Origin: Mycobacterium sp. 852013-51886_SCH5428379
GTDB lineage: Bacteria > Actinomycetota > Actinomycetes > Mycobacteriales > Mycobacteriaceae
Reading direction: 5' to 3'
Length of the DNA stretch: 64,000 nucleotides
Assembly: GCF_001665575.1 (NCBI RefSeq)
Contig: NZ_LZSU01000050.1
Location: forward strand, 1-64,000
Numbering within the stretch: the stretch's first letter is position 1; each line of letters starts with the position of its first letter. The position numbers and the translations under genes are program-made. Below, piece by piece: positions 17,561 through 25,781 of the stretch. The notes under the pieces were generated by a model. It was not told where the DNA came from and searched no databases. It was given only the letters and a program-made list of their open reading frames with translations.

Positions 17561-18157
17561 CTACTGCGCCGGGGCCGCGGGCGGCATCAGCACGGTGTCG
17601 ATGAGATACACCGTGGCATTGGCGGTCTGGACGCCGCCGCAGACCACCGACGCGTCGTTGACCATCAGATGCTCGGGCGTGCCGGTCACTGTGACATCGG
17701 CGCCCTGCACCGTCTTGTGGGTGCCGACCACCTGAGCCGGATCGGCCTGACCCGGAACCACGTGGTAGGTCAGGATGCTGGTCAGCAGGGCCGAGTCGGT
17801 CTTGAGCGTCTCGATCGTGGCCGGGTCGATCTTGGCGAACGCGTCATCGGTCGGGGCGAAGACGGTGAATTCACCACCGTTGAGCGTGTCGACCAGGTTG
17901 ACGTTCGGATTGAGCTGACCGGAGACCGCCTTGGTCAGGGTGGTCAGCATCGGGTTGTTCGAAGCGGCCTCGGCGACCGGCGACATCGACATCCCCTGCA
18001 CCGAGCCGGGGCCGTCCGGCACCTGGGCGACGTAGCCGGCGCAGCCCGGGCCGACGGGTGCGGCGGCAGCCGTCCCGGCCGTGCCGAGCGTGAGACCGAG
18101 AGCGGCCACCGCGGCGAAACCCGCACCGGCCAACCGCCGGGAGTTGACAGTCATCAT
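17561..18157 (-). CDS. mpt70: secreted fasciclin-domain protein (MPT70-like)
   Basis: 198 residues. The signal peptide is MMTVNSRRLAGAGFAAVAALGLTLG..AAAA with likely cleavage before APVGPGCAGY. A single FAS1 domain fills the rest: AASNNPMLTTLTKAV, VDTLNGGEFTVFAPTDDAFAKI, LTSILTYHVVPGQ, and the closing VNDASVVCGGVQTANATVYLIDTVLMPP. Two cysteines, in CAGY and VVCGG, could form the MPT70 disulphide. ATG 18157 has AAAGGA about 7 bases upstream. It lies 71 bases after mpt83 on the same strand and is probably cotranscribed. Secreted, function in the envelope not known. Confidence 0.87.
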   Translation of the reverse strand: MMTVNSRRLAGAGFAAVAALGLTLGTAGTAAAAPVGPGCAGYVAQVPDGPGSVQGMSMSPVAEAASNNPMLTTLTKAVSGQLNPNVNLVDTLNGGEFTVFAPTDDAFAKIDPATIETLKTDSALLTSILTYHVVPGQADPAQVVGTHKTVQGADVTVTGTPEHLMVNDASVVCGGVQTANATVYLIDTVLMPPAAPAQ

Positions 18158-18228
18158 GGGTGATTCCTTTCGTGGTGCGGTCCATCGGACCGCGAGTTGG
18201 GTTGCGAGACAGGCGGTTACGAAACGGT

Positions 18229-18909
18229 TCAGTTGGCCGGGGGCATGAGCACCGTGTCGATCATGTACACGGTGGCGTTGGCCGTCTTGACCCCGCCGCA
18301 CACGAGGCCGGCGTCGTTGACCTTCAGGTCGTTCCCGGCGCCGGTGACGTTGACCGCTGCGCCCTGGACGGTGTCGTGCTCGCCGGCCACCGCGTCGGGC
18401 GCCGCCTGACCTGGGACCACGTGGTAGGTCAAGATGCTGGTCAGCAGTTCGGAATCGGTCTTGAGGGTCTCCAGCGTGGCCGGGTCGATCTTGGCGAACG
18501 CGTCGTTGGTGGGCGCGAAGACGGTGAACTCACCGCCGTTGAGGGTGTCGACCAGATTCACGCCCGGATTGAGCTGCCCCGACAGCGCCTGGCTCAGCGT
18601 GCTGAGTTGGGGATTGTTCGACGCGGCGACGGTCACCGGGTCGGCGGCCATCCCGGCGACGGAGCCGGGGCCGGACGGAACCTGCTCGGCGTAGGCGGCG
18701 CATCCGCTTCCGATCAGATTGGCGGCGGGATCCGCGGCCGGTGCGGGGCTGGACATACTGCTCGTCGCGGACTCCACCGCCGAGGACGCGGCGCTCGTCG
18801 CGGAGGAGGCGTTGCTCGAGGCCTCCTCGCTCGAGCACGCTGCGGCGCCGAATACGGCCATGGCGGCAAGTCCTGCCATCGCGACGGACTTCCGGTGAAC
18901 TGTCTTCAT
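18229..18909 (-). CDS. mpt83: fasciclin-domain lipoprotein (MPT83-like)
   Basis: 226 residues. The signal peptide ends in the lipobox AAAC with Cys25, so the mature protein is expected to be lipid-anchored. A Ser/Ala-rich tether (26-65) follows, then a FAS1 domain closely matching the neighbouring MPT70-like protein (VDTLNGGEFTVFAPTNDAFAKIDPATLETLKTD, TYHVVPGQAAPDAVAGE). In M. tuberculosis mpt83 and mpt70 are separated by dipZ; here nothing lies between them. A SigK-like promoter lies about 55-85 bases upstream. It is divergent from dxr. Confidence 0.87.
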   Translation of the reverse strand: MKTVHRKSVAMAGLAAMAVFGAAACSSEEASSNASSATSAASSAVESATSSMSSPAPAADPAANLIGSGCAAYAEQVPSGPGSVAGMAADPVTVAASNNPQLSTLSQALSGQLNPGVNLVDTLNGGEFTVFAPTNDAFAKIDPATLETLKTDSELLTSILTYHVVPGQAAPDAVAGEHDTVQGAAVNVTGAGNDLKVNDAGLVCGGVKTANATVYMIDTVLMPPAN

Positions 18910-18964
18910 CGACTGCTATCCCTTCGTCGGGCGGGCCGGGTGCCCGTCCTGTCCTGACACGGGT

Positions 18965-18992
18965 GATTCCGCACAGACCGCCCGACGGATGG
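18965..18992 (-). promoter_or_regulatory. SigK-like promoter of mpt83-mpt70
   Basis: On the minus strand CCATCC (18992-18987) is followed after 16 bases by GGAATC (18970-18965). SigK promoters of mpt70/mpt83 in M. tuberculosis are described with a CCATCC -35 and a CGAAT-like -10. The -10 match here is partial. Confidence 0.6.
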
Positions 18993-19092
18993 GCCCGAAG
19001 CGCTCACGTCACAGACGCGTCACGATTGGCCTCGCCGCCAACCGGGCCCCGCGAATGCGGGCCCAGACGGCGCGGGGCGGCACAATGAAGGC

Positions 19093-20277
19093 GTGAATCG
19101 GCAGAGCGGGCAGCGGGTCCGAGTGCTCATCCTGGGCAGCACCGGGTCCATCGGCACCCAGGCACTCGAGGTGATCGCGGCCAACCCCGAGCGCTTCGAG
19201 GTCGTCGGCCTCGCCGCGGGCGGGGGCAACCCCGAGCTGCTCGCCCGCCAGCGGGCCGAGACCGGGGCCGCCGCCGTCGCCGTCACCAATGAGGGGGCGG
19301 CCGAACAGATCGGCGACGTCACCTACACCGGACCCGATGCGGTGACCCGGCTGGTGGAGAACACCCCGGCCGACGTCGTACTCAACGCCCTGGTCGGCGC
19401 GCTCGGTCTGGAACCCACCCTCGCCGCCCTCGCGACGGGTGCCCGGCTGGCGCTGGCGAACAAGGAGTCGCTGGTCGCCGGCGGGCCGCTGGTGCTCCGG
19501 GCCGCCGCCCCCGGGCAGATCGTGCCGGTGGACTCCGAACACTCGGCGATGGCGCAGTGCCTGCGCGGGGGCACCGCCGACGAGGTGGCCGAGCTCGTCC
19601 TGACCGCGTCGGGTGGCCCGTTCCGCGGCTGGTCCGCCGAGGACCTGCAGACCGTCACCCCCGAACAGGCGGGTAAGCACCCGACCTGGTCGATGGGGCC
19701 GATGAACACGCTGAACTCGGCGACCCTGGTCAACAAGGGTCTCGAACTCATCGAGACCCATCTGCTGTTCGGCATCCCGTACGACCGCATCCAGGTGGTC
19801 GTGCATCCGCAGTCGATCGTGCACTCGATGGCCACCTTCACCGACGGGTCCACGCTCGCGCAGGCCAGCCCGCCGGATATGAAGCTGCCGATCGCCCTGG
19901 CGCTGGGCTGGCCGGACCGGGTCGCCGGAGCAGCGTCGGCGTGCGACTTCTCCACCGCGTCGACCTGGGAGTTTCTCCCGCTCGACGACGACGTGTTCCC
20001 CGCCGTCCGGCTGGCCCGAGCCGCGGGCGAAGCGGGTGGCTGCCTGACCGCGGTGTACAACGCCGCCAACGAGGAGGCGGCCGAGGCGTTCCTCGACGGC
20101 CGGATCAGGTTCCCCGCGATCGTCGACACCGTCGCCGAGGTGCTGCGCGGCGCCGACGAGTGGAAAGCCGAACCGGTTACCGTGGAGGAGGTGCTCGAGG
20201 CCCAGCGTTGGGCGCGCGAGCGGGCGCGGTCTGCCGTCGAGCGGGCCGGCGTCGAAAAAGTTCGAGTAAAAGGATGA
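19093..20277 (+). CDS. dxr: 1-deoxy-D-xylulose 5-phosphate reductoisomerase
   Basis: 394 residues, second enzyme of the MEP isoprenoid pathway: converts DXP to MEP with NADPH. The N-terminal Rossmann motif is ILGSTGSIGTQ. The catalytic domain shows ALANKESLVAGG, VDSEHSAMAQCL (metal ligands Asp and Glu), LTASGGPFRG, HPTWSMGPMNTLNSATLVNKGLE and HPQSIVHSM. Order and spacing are those of the family. GTG 19093 is preceded 6 bases upstream by CACAAT, suggesting a leaderless transcript. The order dxr-rip-ispG is the conserved mycobacterial one. Confidence 0.96.
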   Translation: MNRQSGQRVRVLILGSTGSIGTQALEVIAANPERFEVVGLAAGGGNPELLARQRAETGAAAVAVTNEGAAEQIGDVTYTGPDAVTRLVENTPADVVLNALVGALGLEPTLAALATGARLALANKESLVAGGPLVLRAAAPGQIVPVDSEHSAMAQCLRGGTADEVAELVLTASGGPFRGWSAEDLQTVTPEQAGKHPTWSMGPMNTLNSATLVNKGLELIETHLLFGIPYDRIQVVVHPQSIVHSMATFTDGSTLAQASPPDMKLPIALALGWPDRVAGAASACDFSTASTWEFLPLDDDVFPAVRLARAAGEAGGCLTAVYNAANEEAAEAFLDGRIRFPAIVDTVAEVLRGADEWKAEPVTVEEVLEAQRWARERARSAVERAGVEKVRVKG

Positions 20278-20284
20278 TCGCCGG

Positions 20285-21499
20285 ATGATGTTTGCTCTGG
20301 GCGTCGTCGCCTTCGCGCTTGCGATCCTGGTGTCGGTGGCGCTGCACGAGTGCGGGCATATGTGGGTGGCGCGCGCGACCGGGATGAAGGTGCGGCGCTA
20401 CTTCGTCGGCTTCGGACCGACGGTGTGGTCCACGCGGCGGCCCAATCGGCTGGGCAGCACCGAGTACGGCATCAAGGCCATTCCGCTCGGCGGCTTCTGC
20501 GACATCGCCGGGATGACCTCGGTCGAGGAGCTCCCACCCGAGGACCGTCCGTACGCGATGTTCCGGCAGAAGGTCTGGAAGCGGGTCGCGGTGCTGTTCG
20601 CGGGGCCGGGTATGAACTTCGTGATCGGCCTGGTCCTGATCTACGCCATCGCGGTCATCTGGGGCCTGCCGAACCTCAACCCACCCACGTCGGCCGTCGT
20701 CGGCCAGACCGGATGCGTGGCCGACCAGATCAGCGCGGACGAAGTGGCCGACTGCACCGGCCCGGGTCCGGCCGCGGCGGCCGGTATCCAATCCGGTGAC
20801 GTGCTGGTCAAGGTCGGTGACACCCCGGTCGCCAACTTCGACGAGGCGCGCGTGGCCCTGCAGGGCTCATCCGGCCCCACCCCGGTGGTCGTCGAACGCG
20901 ATGGGCAGGAACTGACCAAGATCGTCGACGTCGAACAGACCCAGCGCCTGACCGGTGAGGAGGGTCAGCTCTCGACCGTCGGCGCCATCGGCATCAGCGC
21001 CGCCTCGTTCGGGCCGACCCAGTACAACGCGCTGACCGCGGTGCCCGGCACGTTCGCGTTCACCGGTGACCTGGCCGTCGAACTCGGTAAGGCGCTGGCG
21101 AAGATCCCCACCAAGATCGGTGCGCTCGTCGACGCCATCGGCGGCGGGGAACGTGACCCCGAAACTCCCATCTCGGTGGTGGGCGCCTCGATCATCGGCG
21201 GCGAGACCGTCGACGCCGGGCTGTGGGTGGCGTTCTGGTTCTTCCTCGCCCAGCTGAACTTCGTGCTCGGGGCGGTCAACCTCATTCCGCTGCTGCCCTT
21301 CGACGGCGGCCACATCGCGATCGCCGTCTACGAGAAGATCCGCGACATGATCCGGTCGGCGCGCGGCAAGGTGGCCGCGGCGCCGGTGAACTATCTCAAG
21401 CTGATGCCGGCGACATACGTAGTCTTGTTCGTGGTGGCCGGATACATGCTGTTGACCGTGACAGCCGATCTGGTCAACCCGATCAGCATCTTCCAATAG
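20285..21499 (+). CDS. rip1: site-2 intramembrane metalloprotease Rip1
   Basis: 404 residues, M50B family. HECGH at 21-25 in the first membrane helix and the LPFDGGH motif (Asp340) supply the zinc ligands. An intramembrane segment (VAVLFAGPGMNFVIGLVLIYAIAVIWG) and a PDZ domain (about 160-225) lie between. The family cleaves anti-sigma factors within the membrane; in M. tuberculosis Rip1 acts on RskA, the anti-SigK factor, among others. It therefore plausibly connects with the SigK-type mpt83 promoter 1.3 kb away. It begins 7 bases after dxr and is cotranscribed with it and with ispG. Confidence 0.95.
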   Translation: MMFALGVVAFALAILVSVALHECGHMWVARATGMKVRRYFVGFGPTVWSTRRPNRLGSTEYGIKAIPLGGFCDIAGMTSVEELPPEDRPYAMFRQKVWKRVAVLFAGPGMNFVIGLVLIYAIAVIWGLPNLNPPTSAVVGQTGCVADQISADEVADCTGPGPAAAAGIQSGDVLVKVGDTPVANFDEARVALQGSSGPTPVVVERDGQELTKIVDVEQTQRLTGEEGQLSTVGAIGISAASFGPTQYNALTAVPGTFAFTGDLAVELGKALAKIPTKIGALVDAIGGGERDPETPISVVGASIIGGETVDAGLWVAFWFFLAQLNFVLGAVNLIPLLPFDGGHIAIAVYEKIRDMIRSARGKVAAAPVNYLKLMPATYVVLFVVAGYMLLTVTADLVNPISIFQ

Positions 21500-21507
21500 G
21501 AGAACCC

Positions 21508-22689
21508 ATGAGTTCCGGCCCTGTCATCGGGCTTGGTCTGCCGGTGCCGCCCCCGCCCACGTTGGCGCCGCGGCGCAAGACCCGCCAGCTGATGGTGCGT
21601 GACGTCGGCGTCGGCAGCGATCACCCGATCGCGGTGCAGTCGATGTGCACGACCAAGACCCACGACATCAACTCGACCCTGCAGCAGATCGCCGAGCTCA
21701 CCGCGTCAGGCTGCGACATCGTGCGCGTCGCCTGCCCCCGGCAGGAGGACGCCGACGCGCTGCCGGTGATCGCGAAGAAGTCGAAGATCCCGGTGATCGC
21801 CGACATCCACTTCCAGCCGAAGTACATCTTCGCGGCCATCGACGCCGGGTGTGCCGCGGTCCGCGTGAACCCCGGCAACATCAAGGAGTTCGACGGCCGC
21901 GTCAAGGAGGTCGCCAAGGCCGCCGGTGACGCGGGCATCCCGATCCGGATCGGCGTCAACGCCGGATCGCTGGACAAGCGCATCATGCAGAAGTACGGCA
22001 AAGCCACCCCCGAGGCGCTGGTGGAGTCGGCGCTGTGGGAGGCCTCGCTGTTCGAGGAGCACGGCTTCGGCGATATCAAGATCAGCGTCAAGCACAACGA
22101 CCCGGTGATCATGGTCGCGGCCTATGAATTGCTGGCCGCGCAGTGCGACTACCCGCTGCACCTCGGGGTCACCGAGGCCGGGCCGGCGTTCCAGGGCACC
22201 ATCAAGTCCGCCGTCGCGTTCGGCGCCCTGCTGTCCAAGGGCATCGGCGACACCATCCGCGTTTCGCTGTCCGCACCGCCCGCCGAAGAGGTCAAGGTCG
22301 GCAACCAGATCCTGGAATCGCTCAACCTGCGTCCGCGCGGCCTGGAGATCGTGTCGTGTCCGTCGTGCGGCCGCGCGCAGGTCGACGTGTACACCCTCGC
22401 CAACGAGGTCACCGCCGGCCTCGAGGGGATGGATGTCCCGCTGCGCGTGGCGGTGATGGGCTGCGTGGTCAACGGACCCGGCGAGGCGCGCGAGGCCGAT
22501 CTCGGCGTCGCCTCGGGCAACGGCAAGGGCCAGATCTTCGTCCGCGGTGAAGTCATCAAGACCGTGCCGGAGGCGCAGATCGTGGAGACGCTGATCGAGG
22601 AGGCGTTGCGCATCGCCGACGAGATGGGTTCGGCGCGCGCCGACGGCGAGCCAAGTACCACCGGTTCGCCGATTGTGACCGTAAGCTAG
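21508..22689 (+). CDS. ispG: 4-hydroxy-3-methylbut-2-enyl diphosphate synthase
   Basis: 393 residues. IspG (GcpE) reduces MEcPP to HMBPP in the MEP pathway using a [4Fe-4S] cluster. The TIM-barrel part has VQSMCTTKTHDINSTLQQI and DIHFQPKYIFAAIDAGCAAVRVNPGNI. The cluster ligands are CPSCGRAQVD, then the single Cys and Glu in MGCVVNGPGEAREAD. GGAG lies a few bases before ATG 21508, which begins 8 bases after the rip1 stop. No anomalies. Confidence 0.96.
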   Translation: MSSGPVIGLGLPVPPPPTLAPRRKTRQLMVRDVGVGSDHPIAVQSMCTTKTHDINSTLQQIAELTASGCDIVRVACPRQEDADALPVIAKKSKIPVIADIHFQPKYIFAAIDAGCAAVRVNPGNIKEFDGRVKEVAKAAGDAGIPIRIGVNAGSLDKRIMQKYGKATPEALVESALWEASLFEEHGFGDIKISVKHNDPVIMVAAYELLAAQCDYPLHLGVTEAGPAFQGTIKSAVAFGALLSKGIGDTIRVSLSAPPAEEVKVGNQILESLNLRPRGLEIVSCPSCGRAQVDVYTLANEVTAGLEGMDVPLRVAVMGCVVNGPGEAREADLGVASGNGKGQIFVRGEVIKTVPEAQIVETLIEEALRIADEMGSARADGEPSTTGSPIVTVS

Positions 22690-22744
22690 GACCCGACGCG
22701 GTGATCGGCCTCACCGCCTCGGCTCCTCCAGAAAGCAGTGACCG

Positions 22745-23599
22745 ATGTCGGCTCCGCCGCTCTCCCGCCTCGCCGACGACCGACAGGTCTCCGTGGTGCG
22801 TGATGTCGCCGCGGTGCGGCACGTCCTCGACGGCGATCCCGTCGGATCCTGCATGGTGGCCTCCCGGGTCGCCGATCACGGGGTGGAACCCGGCGCCATC
22901 GGCGGTGAGCTCTGGACGCGGCGGCACGCCGCCGAGTCGCTCTGCTACGCCGGCGCCAACCTCATTCCGCTGCGGGGTGCGCCGACCGATATGCGCGTCT
23001 TCGCCGAGAAGGCGATGAGCACCGCGCGGCGCTGCTCGTCGCTGGTCGGTCACGCCGAGATGGTGATGCCCATGTGGTGTCGCCTCGAACCGGTCTGGGG
23101 ACCTGCCCGCGACGTTCGTGACGATCAACCGCTGCTGGCGCTGAACACGGTGCCGCACAACCACATCGACCCCGCGGTGCGCCGGGTTCGGATGGAGGAG
23201 CTCGACGCCTATCTGGTGGCGGCCATCGACATGTTCATCGGTGAGGTGGGCATCGACCCCCGGATCGGCGACGGCGGTCGGGGCTATCGGCGCCGGGTGG
23301 CCAGCCTGATCGCCGCGGGCCGGGCCTGGGCGCGGTTCGAACGCGGCGAGGTGGTGTTCAAAGCCGAGGTCGGGTCCCAGTCGCCCGCCGTCGGCCAGAT
23401 CCAGGGGGTCTGGGTGCATCCCGATCGGCGCGGCCACGGACTGGGCACCGGGGGGACCGCTGCGCTGGCCGGCGCCGTGGTGCGCGGCGGACGCATCGCC
23501 AGTCTCTACGTCAACAGCTACAACTCGGTGGCCCGGGCGACCTACGCGCGCATCGGCTTCGAACAGGTCGGCACCTTCGCGACGGTGTTGCTCGACTGA
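22745..23599 (+). CDS. GNAT acetyltransferase with N-terminal DUF4081 (Rv2867c-like)
   Basis: 284 residues. An N-terminal DUF4081 half (about 1-150) holds SLCYAGANLIPLRG. A C-terminal GNAT domain (about 155-280) has VGSQSPAVGQIQGVWVHPDRRGHGLGTGGTAAL, with the RxxGxG acetyl-CoA loop, and ends SLYVNSYNSVARATYARIGFEQVG. Substrate unknown. A TAAGCT hexamer about 50 bases before the ATG could be its own -10, although it also lies close to ispG. Position after ispG is conserved in mycobacteria. Confidence 0.88.
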   Translation: MSAPPLSRLADDRQVSVVRDVAAVRHVLDGDPVGSCMVASRVADHGVEPGAIGGELWTRRHAAESLCYAGANLIPLRGAPTDMRVFAEKAMSTARRCSSLVGHAEMVMPMWCRLEPVWGPARDVRDDQPLLALNTVPHNHIDPAVRRVRMEELDAYLVAAIDMFIGEVGIDPRIGDGGRGYRRRVASLIAAGRAWARFERGEVVFKAEVGSQSPAVGQIQGVWVHPDRRGHGLGTGGTAALAGAVVRGGRIASLYVNSYNSVARATYARIGFEQVGTFATVLLD

Positions 23600-23636
23600 C
23601 CGGCACCGCCGGACGCGGGGTCTACGCTAGGCGCTC

Positions 23637-24338
23637 ATGACCGATCCCGTCGTTGACGATGACACCGACCGCCGGGTGGTCCGGCGCGAGATCGCCGACG
23701 CTCTGATGCGGGCGCTCGAACGCCGACACGAAGTGCTCGACGTGATCGTGGCGTCCGACGACTACGACGCCGCGATCGAGAACATCGCCGTACTCCTCGG
23801 CACCTCCGCCGTCGGCGGGGAGGCCGTCCTGCGGCTGTCGTTCGACCGGCTCACCAAGGTCGGGCGCCGCCGGATCGCCACCGAGCTCGAGGATCTGAAC
23901 AACCAGCTGGACTTCACCATGGGCGAGGTGCAGCCGCGCCCGACGGAGCGCGTGGCGCTGAGACCGTTCTCCGCCACCGAGGACCGCGACGTCTTCGCGG
24001 CCCGCACCGGCGACGTCGGCGCCGCCGGCGACGGGTCCGGCGCACCCGCGGGGGCGCTCGACGACGAGATCGCCGCGGCGGTCGCGCGGGTGGAGGCCGA
24101 GGAGGCCGTGTGGCTGGTCGCCAGTGTCGGGAGCCGCAAGATCGGCATGGTCTTCGGCGAACTGGCCGACGGTGAGGTCAACGTGCGGATCTGGATCCAC
24201 CCCGAACACCGCAAGCGCGGTTACGGCACCGCGGCGTTGCGCGCTTCGCGCTCGGAGATGGCCGCCTACTTCCCGGCGGTGCCGCTGGTGGTGCGCGCGC
24301 CTGCGGCCGGGGGCGTGACCGCCGGTCACGGTTGGTAG
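23637..24338 (+). CDS. GNAT acetyltransferase fused to a GyrA/ParC-like helical segment
   Basis: 233 residues. Residues 15-95 (ALMRALERRHEVLDVIVASDD...GEAVLRLSFDRLTKVGRRRIATELEDL) resemble the coiled-coil/dimerisation region of DNA gyrase A subunits (the pattern of a long helix, LL, then the LRLxxLT segment and a final helix). After a linker, residues 105-225 form a GNAT domain with AVWLVASVGSRKIGMVF and VRIWIHPEHRKRGYGTAALRAS, the last being the acetyl-CoA loop. TACGCT 8 bases before ATG suggests a leaderless start. It overlaps the convergent metallopeptidase end by 13 bases. The GyrA resemblance is from memory and should be tested. Confidence 0.75.
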   Translation: MTDPVVDDDTDRRVVRREIADALMRALERRHEVLDVIVASDDYDAAIENIAVLLGTSAVGGEAVLRLSFDRLTKVGRRRIATELEDLNNQLDFTMGEVQPRPTERVALRPFSATEDRDVFAARTGDVGAAGDGSGAPAGALDDEIAAAVARVEAEEAVWLVASVGSRKIGMVFGELADGEVNVRIWIHPEHRKRGYGTAALRASRSEMAAYFPAVPLVVRAPAAGGVTAGHGW

Positions 24339-25618
24339 GTCAGACACCCCTCGGCGCCGTTGAGCACCCCTTCGCGGTACGCGCGTACCCGGCTGAAGCC
24401 GTGGCCCTGGCGCTCGACATCCCCGTCGCCGCGGAACACGAGCAGGGCGGTGATCCCTTCGTCGAGATCGCCGGGGGAGATGCGGAACGAGCTGGTGTCC
24501 GCACGGTTGAACAGCATGACGCTCGCGGTGTAGGAGCCGGCCAGACAATCCGACCTCAGCGTCGACGTCCTGTCGTCGGACTGATCGCCCATCCGGGTCA
24601 GCGCCGCGAGACCGTACTGCGTGGCCAGCAGCGTCCCGACGGCCCAGTCGCCGCCCTCGCGGTACACCTCCGGCATGTCCTCGACGTTGTCCCAGGCGAC
24701 GAAATCGTCCGGCACGCAATAGAACAGCGTGTAATCGTCGTCCGCCTCACCGTCACACATCGGCGGGTTGGCGGGATCGAAGGGCTCCAGACCGCGCAGG
24801 GGTACCCACGGCTTACCGCCGGTGATCTCCGGATACACGTGCGTCCAGTAGTCCTCGAGGTCATACGGCACGCCGTTGACGATGGAGTCGTACGGCGCGT
24901 TGCCTTCGCTGGCGGCCTCCTCGGCATCCTCGAACGGCAGTTCCAGCACCGTCGGCTCACCGTCGCGGTACTCCTTGCAGCGGCCGGCGGCGTTGTCGTA
25001 GCCGTCCTGGAAGGCGGCGACCCGGTCGAACCCGCTGCCGTGTGCGGACGGATCCTCGGCGCTGGTGCCGGGGGCGTCCCGCAGGTCGAGCACACCGGCC
25101 AGCGCATCGTCGAGTTGATCGTCGCTGACCTGGAAGAGGCCGCTGTCGCGGGCGTGTCTGGACCAGGCGCCGGCGAAGCAGTCGGCTTGGAGTTCCGAGG
25201 AGACGGTCAAGGCGTTCTCGTCGAAGAACCCCGACCGGTGCTGCACGGCGTGACCCCACTCGTGCGCGAGCACCACCGGGATCACGAAGTCGCCGAAGTT
25301 CGCCTGCAGTTCCGGCAGCAGCCCCTCGGCATCCCAGGACACCGAGTCGTCCAGCTGGCAGAAGAACGCATTGCCCTCCACGTCGGCGTACTCGGTCGCG
25401 CACTCGGGCCACTTCGTGGAGGAGGCGGTGAGCGCGTACACGCCGCCCTTCAGCGGTACGTATTCGCTGCCGTAGAGCGCGGGAAACTGCTCGGACCAGT
25501 AGGCCTGCAGATCGTCGACCGCCGCGGCGGCCAGCGAGGCGACGGGGGTGACGGTGGAGTTCGGTCCGGCCGCCGCCGTCTCGTCATCGCTGCCGCATGC
25601 CGTCAAGGTGAGCAACAT
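24326..25618 (-). CDS. secreted neutral zinc metallopeptidase lipoprotein
   Basis: 430 residues as read. The active-site HEWGH is near residue 119 with ELQADCFAGAW further on supplying the third ligand, the layout of the YpfJ-type zinc metallopeptidase family. A second, HEXXH-less half (about 245-425) repeats parts of the first (DLEDYWTHVYPEI, FYCVPDDFVAWD, LRSDCLAGSYT). The lipobox LTAC gives Cys at residue 8. Only 7 residues precede it, too short for a signal peptide: an in-frame TGA sits 11 codons upstream of the ATG, while an ATG at 25652 is in another frame. A one-base change would restore a normal start. Confidence 0.8.
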   Translation of the reverse strand: MLLTLTACGSDDETAAAGPNSTVTPVASLAAAAVDDLQAYWSEQFPALYGSEYVPLKGGVYALTASSTKWPECATEYADVEGNAFFCQLDDSVSWDAEGLLPELQANFGDFVIPVVLAHEWGHAVQHRSGFFDENALTVSSELQADCFAGAWSRHARDSGLFQVSDDQLDDALAGVLDLRDAPGTSAEDPSAHGSGFDRVAAFQDGYDNAAGRCKEYRDGEPTVLELPFEDAEEAASEGNAPYDSIVNGVPYDLEDYWTHVYPEITGGKPWVPLRGLEPFDPANPPMCDGEADDDYTLFYCVPDDFVAWDNVEDMPEVYREGGDWAVGTLLATQYGLAALTRMGDQSDDRTSTLRSDCLAGSYTASVMLFNRADTSSFRISPGDLDEGITALLVFRGDGDVERQGHGFSRVRAYREGVLNGAEGCLTYQP

Positions 25619-25767
25619 CGTGGCGGCGATCGGAGCGATCCTGGTTGATCATGGTGGGACCGTAAGCCGTGACCGTCGGGTTCGCACGTTTCATCCCGTC
25701 CGGACACCCGCGTGTTGATAACGGATACGTCTCGGTGCGCCTCCGGCGAGAAGTAGAGTCACATCTC

Positions 25768-25773
25768 TAACAT
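25768..25773 (+). promoter_or_regulatory. -10 element of the pbp gene (leaderless)
   Basis: TAACAT ends 8 bases before the ATG and no Shine-Dalgarno is present, so transcription should begin at or near the start codon. Confidence 0.45.
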
Positions 25774-25781
25774 CGGCCTCA

